From: Agromyces cavernae
Lineage (GTDB): Bacteria; Actinomycetota; Actinomycetes; Actinomycetales; Microbacteriaceae
DNA length: 64,000 nucleotides
Reading direction: 5' to 3'
NCBI RefSeq assembly: GCF_021044935.1
Contig: NZ_JAJNMP010000001.1
Coordinates: 868,001 to 932,000 of the forward strand
Made by a program: the position numbers and the translations under genes. Positions 58,536 through 64,000 of the stretch are shown here, piece after piece. Positions within the stretch are counted from its first letter, which is position 1; each line of letters opens with the position of its first letter. The notes under the pieces were generated by a model. It did no database searches and was not told where the DNA came from. It worked only from the letters and a program-made list of their open reading frames with translations.

Positions 58536-59516
58536 CTACCTCCAGATGAACGGCGGATGCGCGGCCACGACCTCATCAGCCGCCACGAGCCGCGCCAGCT
58601 CCACGGCGCCGTCGAGCGGCCCGCCGGCCGCCTCCACGAGTGTCGCGTCGGGCGCGATCCGCGCGAACTCCTCCGCGAACGAAGAAGTGAACGCCGCGCC
58701 TGAGGCGAACACGCCGCCGACACCCGCCCCACGGGCCGGAAGTGCGGGGTCGAGCGCCGCGGCGAGCGTGCCCGCCACGAGGGCGCCGGCGGTCGACATG
58801 ATGCGCGTGGCCACGGCATCTCCGACCGATGCGAGGCCCGCGACATCCGCCGCGAACCCTGCGAGCACCGCGCCGCGGTCGTCGCGCGTGTAGAGCTGCG
58901 ACGGCCAGGTCGGCGCCGGGCCGAACCGCGAGACCGCGGCCGACAGCAGGGCAGGGGCATCCGTCGTCACGCCGTCGTGGGTCTGAATGGCGGCCTTCAA
59001 TCCCTCGATGCCGATCCACGCGCCCGAGCCGCGATCGTCGTAGAGATGCCCCCACCCGCCGACGCGACGCCACACCTCGCGCAGGTCGGTGCCGATCGCG
59101 ATCGACCCGGTGCCGACGGCGACGACGGCGCCCGCCGAACCGCCGAGCGCTCCGAGATGCGCGGTGACCGCGTCGATCGCGAGCGCGACCGGCGCACCCG
59201 CCGCCGCACTCAGCGCCGCGAGCGAGGCCGCCGGTGACACGACGAGCGACGCGAGACCGGTCGCGCCGACGCCCACACCCGCCAACGTGGCATCCGGTCG
59301 TTCGACGCGAACGCGCTCGATGAGCGAGGCGATCACAGGCAACGCGGAGCTTCCACCCGGTGAAATGGACACCGGCCCGGCCTCGAACAGGTGGCGAGCG
59401 CCACTCGCAGCACCCCTGTCGATCGGCTCCAACGCCGCTCGACTCCCGGAGCCCCCGATGTCGATGCCCAGCACCCAACCTGCACGCTTGGAAGTTTCTT
59501 GCAAAGTCGCGCCCAT
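58536..59516 (-). CDS. BadF/BcrA-type sugar kinase (N-acetylglucosamine kinase-like)
   Basis: 326 aa of the ASKHA fold. The phosphate-1 loop is VLGIDIGGSGSRAAL (15-29), followed by AIDAVTAHLGALGGSAGAVVAVGTGSIAIG (phosphate 2) and GWGHLYDDRGSGAWIGIEGLKAA, a signature of eukaryotic-like GlcNAc kinases. It would phosphorylate amino sugar released by the GH3 enzyme encoded across the divergent spacer. The ATG at 59516 is preceded by AGGA. The specificity is inferred from context. Confidence 0.82.
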   Translation of the reverse strand: MGATLQETSKRAGWVLGIDIGGSGSRAALEPIDRGAASGARHLFEAGPVSISPGGSSALPVIASLIERVRVERPDATLAGVGVGATGLASLVVSPAASLAALSAAAGAPVALAIDAVTAHLGALGGSAGAVVAVGTGSIAIGTDLREVWRRVGGWGHLYDDRGSGAWIGIEGLKAAIQTHDGVTTDAPALLSAAVSRFGPAPTWPSQLYTRDDRGAVLAGFAADVAGLASVGDAVATRIMSTAGALVAGTLAAALDPALPARGAGVGGVFASGAAFTSSFAEEFARIAPDATLVEAAGGPLDGAVELARLVAADEVVAAHPPFIWR

Positions 59517-59551
59517 TCCTGAATACTACTTCCAGAGTCACCACCCTGTAC

Positions 59552-59569
59552 GGATCACCAGTCTGATCC
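59552..59569. promoter_or_regulatory. possible operator, inverted GGATC
   Basis: GGATC-N8-GATCC lies in the 108-bp spacer between the divergent kinase and sugar-transport genes. It is short and may be chance. No regulator gene is present in the window's part of the locus. Confidence 0.3.
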
Positions 59570-59624
59570 AGAACCACAGCCCGGGCACGATCTGCCCCCA
59601 AGTTTCAACGAGGAGACCAACCCT

Positions 59625-60917
59625 ATGAACAAGCGCTCCCTCCCGATCGTCGCGCTCGGCCTCACGGCCGCGCTGGCGCTGACCGCGTGCGCCAGCGGCT
59701 CCGAAGACACCGGCAGCGGCGGCGTCAACGCCGAAGGCCAGACGCTCACCGTCTGGATCATGGAAGGCACCAACCCCGACTCCGAGGCGTTCTTCGACTC
59801 CGTCGGCGAAGCCTTCACCGACGAGACCGGCGCCGAGCTCGACGTCGAGTTCGTGCAGTGGGCCGACGCACACGACCGCTTCGTCACGTCGATCGCGGGC
59901 GGCACCACGCCCGACGTCGCAGAGACCGGCACCACCTGGACCGCCGAGTTCGCCGACGCCGGCGCGCTCGCGCCCATCGGCGACTTCGTCGACGAGGCAG
60001 GCCTGAGCGACGACCTCGTCGAGGGCCTCGTCGAGTCGGGCACCTACGAGGACGAGCTCTACGGCATGCCGTGGTACGCCGGCGTGCGCTCGCTCGTCTA
60101 TCGCGCCGACATCTTCGAAGAGCTCGGCCTTGAGGCGCCGACCACGTGGGACGAGATCGTCGCCGCAGGCGAGGCCGTCAAGGCCGCGCACCCCGACATG
60201 ATGCCGTTCGCCGTGCCGGGCGACGCCGAGTTCCCCGTGTACCCGTGGGTCTGGGGTGCCGGCGGCGAGGTCGCCACGCAGGAGGGCGACGAGTGGGTCT
60301 CGGGCCTCGACAGCGCCGAGTCGCAGGAGGGCATCGGCTTCTACACGGGCCTCGCCACCGAGCACGGCTTCTCGTCGGCCGGCGCCACCACGTGGAAGGA
60401 GACCGACGTGCTCGACAACTTCGCGCAGGGCAACATCGCCATGGCCCTCATGGGTTCGTGGACGCCCGCGGCGATCGTCGAGAAGAACGCCGAACTCGAG
60501 GGCAAGTTCGCCGCGACTCCGATCCCCGGCAAGGACGGCGGCATCGCCCCGTCGGTGCTCGGCGGTTCGCACCTCTCGATGTTCGAGACGGCTGAGAACA
60601 AGGAGCTCGCGTGGGAGTTCGTCAAGCTCATGACGACCGGTGAGTTCGCCGACCAGTGGGGCCAGCAGTCGGGCTACTTCCCCGGCCAGGCGTCGCTGCT
60701 CGCCGAGACGATGGAGTCGGATGACCCGCTCGTCGCGCCGTTCGCCACGCAGCTCGTCGAGGGCGGCGGCACGGTGCCGGTGACCCCGAAGTACGGTGCC
60801 GTGCAGGCGAAGAAGACCACCAACACCGCCATCCAGGCGATCCTCTCCGGGCAGAAGACGGTCGAACAGGCCACCGCTGACGCCGCAGCGGAGATGAACG
60901 AGATCATGAACGGCTGA
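59625..60917 (+). CDS. sugar ABC transporter, substrate-binding lipoprotein
   Basis: 430 aa. A signal with the lipobox LTAC (Cys22) precedes a family 1 extracellular sugar-binding protein: QTLTVWIMEGTNPDSEAFFDSV, AGGTTPDVAETGTTWTAEFADAGALAPI, LYGMPWYAGVRSLVYRADIFEELG, MALMGSWTPAAI. It captures an oligosaccharide or amino sugar outside the membrane and delivers it to the two permeases that follow. No ATPase gene is in the operon; as in many actinobacteria, a shared MsiK-type ATPase encoded elsewhere is expected. GAGGAG precedes the ATG. Confidence 0.92.
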   Translation: MNKRSLPIVALGLTAALALTACASGSEDTGSGGVNAEGQTLTVWIMEGTNPDSEAFFDSVGEAFTDETGAELDVEFVQWADAHDRFVTSIAGGTTPDVAETGTTWTAEFADAGALAPIGDFVDEAGLSDDLVEGLVESGTYEDELYGMPWYAGVRSLVYRADIFEELGLEAPTTWDEIVAAGEAVKAAHPDMMPFAVPGDAEFPVYPWVWGAGGEVATQEGDEWVSGLDSAESQEGIGFYTGLATEHGFSSAGATTWKETDVLDNFAQGNIAMALMGSWTPAAIVEKNAELEGKFAATPIPGKDGGIAPSVLGGSHLSMFETAENKELAWEFVKLMTTGEFADQWGQQSGYFPGQASLLAETMESDDPLVAPFATQLVEGGGTVPVTPKYGAVQAKKTTNTAIQAILSGQKTVEQATADAAAEMNEIMNG

Positions 60918-60921
60918 TCGA

Positions 60922-61893
60922 GTGACGAACACCCTTCAGGCTCCGCCGGTCGCGCAGGGAACTTCCGCTCCCCGCGCGGCCGGCGGCCCCGGCCGCACCA
61001 AGAACCTCCTCACCCGAACCAGGCCGTGGCTGCTGCTGGCACCCGCACTCGCCGTGCTCGCGGTGCTGCTGCTGTGGCCACTCGTACGGGTGTTCCTCTT
61101 CTCCCTGCAGGACTACGGGCTGCGCGAGATCGTCTCGGGCGAGCCCAACTGGATCGGCCTCGCCAACTTCGGCGAGATTTTCACGAGCCCCGAGCTCTAC
61201 ACCGTCGTACTGCCCAACACCGTGGGCTTCGCCGTGCTCGCCGTCGCCGGCACGGTTGCGTTCGGCACCGCCGTCGCCGTGCTCATGGCCTCCCTCGGCC
61301 CCTTCTGGCGCACCGTCGTGGGCAGCGCCATCATGATCGCCTGGGCGATGCCCGCGGTCACCGGCACCTACGTCTGGGTGTGGATCTTCGACGCCGACCG
61401 CGGCATCTTCAACGAGACCCTGCAGGCGCTCGGGTTGCAGGACGAGCCCGTCAACTGGTTCACGAACCGCTACACCTTCTACGCGATCGTGCTCCTGAAC
61501 GTCATCCACCACGGCTTCCCGTTCGTGGCGATCACGATCCTCGCGGGCCTGCTCGGCGTGCCGAAAGAGATGCTCGAGGCCGCCGAGATGGACGGCGCGG
61601 GCCCGTGGCGCCGCTTCTGGCGCATCATCGTGCCGAACCTCAAGCAGGTGTTCGCGGTCGTGATCATCCTGTCGACGATCTGGGACTTCAAGGTCTTCGC
61701 GCAGGTCTACCTGATGCCCGGCGGGGCGGGGTCCAACCGTGAGGCGCTGAACCTCGGCGTGTGGTCGTACGTCGAGTCGTTCGGGCAGAACCGCTACGGC
61801 TTCGGCTCGGCGATCGCCGTGCTGCTCACCCTCGTGCTGCTCGGCATCACCGTCGTGTACGTGCGCACCATGTTGAAGGAGGACGAGCTGTGA
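60922..61893 (+). CDS. sugar ABC transporter permease 1 (MalF/UgpA type)
   Basis: 323 aa with six helices. The coupling (EAA) loop reads EMLEAAEMDGAGPWRRFWRIIVPNL near residue 215-239. The extended N-terminus and the periplasmic loop with DYGLREIVSGEPNWIGLANF are typical of the first carbohydrate permease. It begins 4 bp after the binding-protein stop, with a GTG start, and its stop overlaps the second permease by 4 bp. Confidence 0.92.
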   Translation: MTNTLQAPPVAQGTSAPRAAGGPGRTKNLLTRTRPWLLLAPALAVLAVLLLWPLVRVFLFSLQDYGLREIVSGEPNWIGLANFGEIFTSPELYTVVLPNTVGFAVLAVAGTVAFGTAVAVLMASLGPFWRTVVGSAIMIAWAMPAVTGTYVWVWIFDADRGIFNETLQALGLQDEPVNWFTNRYTFYAIVLLNVIHHGFPFVAITILAGLLGVPKEMLEAAEMDGAGPWRRFWRIIVPNLKQVFAVVIILSTIWDFKVFAQVYLMPGGAGSNREALNLGVWSYVESFGQNRYGFGSAIAVLLTLVLLGITVVYVRTMLKEDEL

Positions 61894-62753
61894 CCGCCGA
61901 CACCTCCGTGCGCGCCACCCGACGCTCGGCCCGCAAGACCCGCTCGGCCGCGGGCAAGGCCGTGCTCGTCGTGCTGCTGCTCGCGTTCACCCTGTTCCCC
62001 GCGTTCTGGATGCTCTCCAGCGCGTTCGACGCGAAGGCCGGCACCGGCGGCCAGCAGTTGCTGCCGCGCGAGTTCACGTTCGACAACTTCGCGTACGTGC
62101 TCACCGAGGGCGGCTTCGACGTGTTCCTGCGCAACTCGGCGATCGTCGCGCTCGTCACGGTGCTCGCGAGCGCGGTGCTCGCGCTGCTGGCCTCGGTCGC
62201 GGTCGCTCGGTTCCGCTTCACGTTCCGCACTGCGATGCTGCTCATGATCCTGATCGTGCAGATGGTGCCGCTCGAGGCGCTCGTCATCCCGTTGTTCGTG
62301 CAGGTGCGCGACCTCGGCATGCTCAACACGCTGCTGGGCCTCATGGTCGTGTACGTGGCGCTGTCGCTGCCGTTCGGCATCTGGATGCTGCGCGGGTTCG
62401 TGGCGGCGGTGCCCGTCGAGCTCGAGGAGGCCGCCTACATCGACGGCGCGAGCTGGGGCCGCATGTTCCGGTCGGTGCTGCTGCCGCTCGTGATGCCGGG
62501 CCTGGTCGCGACATCCGTCTTCTCGTTCATCACCGCGTGGAACGAGTTCATCTTCGCGATGACCCTGCTCGGCGGCGCATCTGAGAACTACACCGTCGCC
62601 ATCGGGCTCAAGCAGTTCTTCGGCGAGCACTCCAACGAGTGGGGCTACATCATGGCCGCCTCGACGATCATCACGATCCCCGTGATGATCTTCTTCGTCA
62701 TCGTGCAACGCCGTCTGTCGAGCGGCCTGGTCGCGGGAGCGGTCAAGGGATGA
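61890..62753 (+). CDS. sugar ABC transporter permease 2 (MalG/UgpE type)
   Basis: 287 aa, six helices, EAA loop ELEEAAYIDGASWGRMFRSVLLPLV at about 180-204. LFPAFWMLSSAF at the first helix and FSFITAWNEFIFAMTLL are family features. The GTG at 61890 overlaps the permease 1 stop, and its stop overlaps the GH3 gene (ATGA), so uptake and hydrolysis are coupled in one operon. Confidence 0.92.
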   Translation: MTADTSVRATRRSARKTRSAAGKAVLVVLLLAFTLFPAFWMLSSAFDAKAGTGGQQLLPREFTFDNFAYVLTEGGFDVFLRNSAIVALVTVLASAVLALLASVAVARFRFTFRTAMLLMILIVQMVPLEALVIPLFVQVRDLGMLNTLLGLMVVYVALSLPFGIWMLRGFVAAVPVELEEAAYIDGASWGRMFRSVLLPLVMPGLVATSVFSFITAWNEFIFAMTLLGGASENYTVAIGLKQFFGEHSNEWGYIMAASTIITIPVMIFFVIVQRRLSSGLVAGAVKG

Positions 62754-64000
62754 GCGCGGCAGACGACCGGGCGCTTCGGGCGCTCGTGGGCGGTGTGCTG
62801 TGGCCGGGATTCCTCGGCCGCACCGTTCCCGACTGGCTTCGCCGCGAGTTCGACGAGGGCCTTGCGGGCGTGGTGCTGTTCGCGCACAACCTCCACGCTG
62901 AAGGTGGGTTGAGGAGCGACGAAGGAGCGTCTCGAAACCGGATGTCCCTCGCCGCAGATCTCCGCAGCATCCGCCCGTCACTGCTCGTGGGTATCGACGA
63001 GGAGGGCGGCAACGTCACGCGCGTCGACGCGGCCGCGGGCTCGACCCTGCCGGGAGCCGCGCAGCTCGGGTTCCTCGATGACCTCGCCGTGACCGAGGCG
63101 GTGGGGCAGCACCTCGCCGACCGGTCGCTCGCCGTCGGCGCGAACGCCGTGCTCGGCCCGGTCGCCGACGTCAACACCGACCCCCGCAACCCCGTGATCG
63201 GCGTGCGCTCGTTCGGCGAGACGCCCGAACTCGTCGGCCGGCACGCCGTGGCCGCGCTGCGCGGCATCCAGTCGGCTGGAGCCGCCGCGTGCGTCAAGCA
63301 CTTCCCGGGGCACGGCGACACGCACCTCGACTCGCACCACGCAGCGCCGGCACTCACGATCGGGATCGACGAGCTCGAGCGGGTGCACCTGCCACCGTTC
63401 CGGGCGGCGATCGACGCGGGCGTCGACATGGTGATGACGGCGCACATCGTCGTGCCCGCGTGGGGCGACGCGCCCGCGACGCTCAACCCCGTGGCGCTCG
63501 GCCACTTGCGCGGCATGGGATTCGACGGGGTCATCGTGACCGACGCGCTCGACATGGCTGCGGTGCGCGAGACCGTGGGCGCGGGTCCCGGGGCGGTGCA
63601 GGCGCTGCTCGCGGGTGCCGACCTGCTCTGCATCTCGAATCCGAGGAACCTCGGCGCGGCCGCCGCACCCGATCAAGACGTGCGCGACTTCCGCGAGGTG
63701 CAGCAGGCGATCTTCGACGCGCTCGACGACGGCACCCTGCCCGTCGACGTGCTCGAACGCGCCGCCGGCCGAGTGCGAACGCTCGCCGATTCGGTGGGCC
63801 GCTCGGCCGCCGGTGATCGGATGCCCCTCGATGCGCCGCTCGTCGCACGCGGTGCGATCACCGTCGACGGTGCGGTGCCCGCAACACCCGGACCACGGAC
63901 CGTGCTCGACGTGCGCGGCCGCTCGACGCTCGCGGTCGACAGTGACCGCGACTACGTCGAGGCGACCCTGGCCGCCGGTGGCACTGTGCTTCGGGGCGAC
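62750..64000 (+). CDS. glycoside hydrolase family 3 (beta-N-acetylhexosaminidase, NagZ-like), truncated by window end
   Basis: 417 codons remain open at the window edge, so the C-terminus is missing. Family markers are GLAGVVLFAHNL, LLVGIDEEGGNVTRVD, ADVNTDPRNPVIGVRSFG, the His-Asp-bearing CVKHFPGHGDTHLDSHH (the NagZ acid/base loop, residues 182-197) and VIVTDALDM with the nucleophile Asp265. Such enzymes release N-acetylglucosamine from muropeptides or chito-oligosaccharides. No signal peptide is seen, so it works on imported sugar in the cytoplasm. Residues about 52-65 are an insertion derived from a REP-type repeat. Confidence 0.88.
   Translation, partial: MSAADDRALRALVGGVLWPGFLGRTVPDWLRREFDEGLAGVVLFAHNLHAEGGLRSDEGASRNRMSLAADLRSIRPSLLVGIDEEGGNVTRVDAAAGSTLPGAAQLGFLDDLAVTEAVGQHLADRSLAVGANAVLGPVADVNTDPRNPVIGVRSFGETPELVGRHAVAALRGIQSAGAAACVKHFPGHGDTHLDSHHAAPALTIGIDELERVHLPPFRAAIDAGVDMVMTAHIVVPAWGDAPATLNPVALGHLRGMGFDGVIVTDALDMAAVRETVGAGPGAVQALLAGADLLCISNPRNLGAAAAPDQDVRDFREVQQAIFDALDDGTLPVDVLERAAGRVRTLADSVGRSAAGDRMPLDAPLVARGAITVDGAVPATPGPRTVLDVRGRSTLAVDSDRDYVEATLAAGGTVLRGD
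62903..62942 (+). repeat. REP-type unit inside the GH3 gene
   Basis: GGTGGGTTGAGGAGCGACGA...CGTCTCGAAACC is close to the reverse complement of 32569-32604. It lies in frame between HNLHAE and MSLAADLRS, where relatives continue directly. Confidence 0.75.

Overview
The window is 64 kb of high-GC chromosomal DNA from an actinobacterium, most probably a member of the Microbacteriaceae. The reasons are the strong G/C bias at third codon positions, frequent GTG starts and ATGA/GTGA gene overlaps, a DUF222/HNH endonuclease gene, a family of short palindromic repeats (GGTTTCGAGACG.. / GATCGAGTAG..), and the constantly recurring words GGATGTC and GCATCC. I saw no rRNA, tRNA, CRISPR array, insertion sequence or prophage. 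About a dozen genes carry a TANNNT -10 hexamer 6-8 nt before the start codon, so leaderless transcription appears common.

Layout. 1-8269 is metabolic: two paralogous coiled-coil proteins, a doubled PCD/VOC protein, a DUF1761 membrane protein, and two convergent genes (glutamine-synthetase-like and amidohydrolase) that match the two halves of fungal FluG. 8610-17073 is a DNA-defence island of visibly lower GC. It has a C5 cytosine methyltransferase and a NaeI-type endonuclease on the plus strand. Converging on them is a tightly coupled minus-strand operon: MORC/MutL-like GHKL ATPase, PD-(D/E)XK (DUF4420) nuclease, Z1-domain ATPase, Vsr nuclease. This is the most unusual system in the window. 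17389-19699 holds an Hcp-like tube protein and a subtilisin with no export signal.

19724-23568 is an ECF41 sigma-factor locus. The sigma gene is frameshifted at a homopolymer. It is followed by a cytochrome-b (QcrB) paralogue that lacks both heme bH ligands, and faces an NmrA-like reductase across two divergent promoters matching the ECF41 consensus. 23619-32559 holds small stress and housekeeping genes: two vapBC-type toxin-antitoxin pairs, a lipoprotein, an O-methyltransferase, Ogt, DUF222/HNH, MOSC, hemerythrin and an isoprenylcysteine-methyltransferase-like protein. 32731-38471 has a large secreted M14 carboxypeptidase, an MFS transporter and a class II glutamine amidotransferase.

38532-44965 is a catabolic operon (hydroxyacid dehydrogenase, MHS-family transporter, split transketolase, four-carbon-acid-sugar kinase) under a FadR-type regulator, with three matching TTGGTTNWACCA operators. 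45073-48878 encodes a heterodimeric ABC exporter, 49144-52190 a DUF2868/DUF3482 membrane-GTPase pair, and 52153-53614 a TetR/DUF998 divergent pair. 53699-58517 has an AidB-like acyl-CoA dehydrogenase, small enzymes and a second lipoprotein paralogous to that at 25203; both lipoprotein genes follow an 8-bp tandem repeat. 58536-64000 is an amino-sugar locus: BadF-type kinase facing a sugar ABC transporter and a GH3 beta-N-acetylhexosaminidase that runs off the window end.
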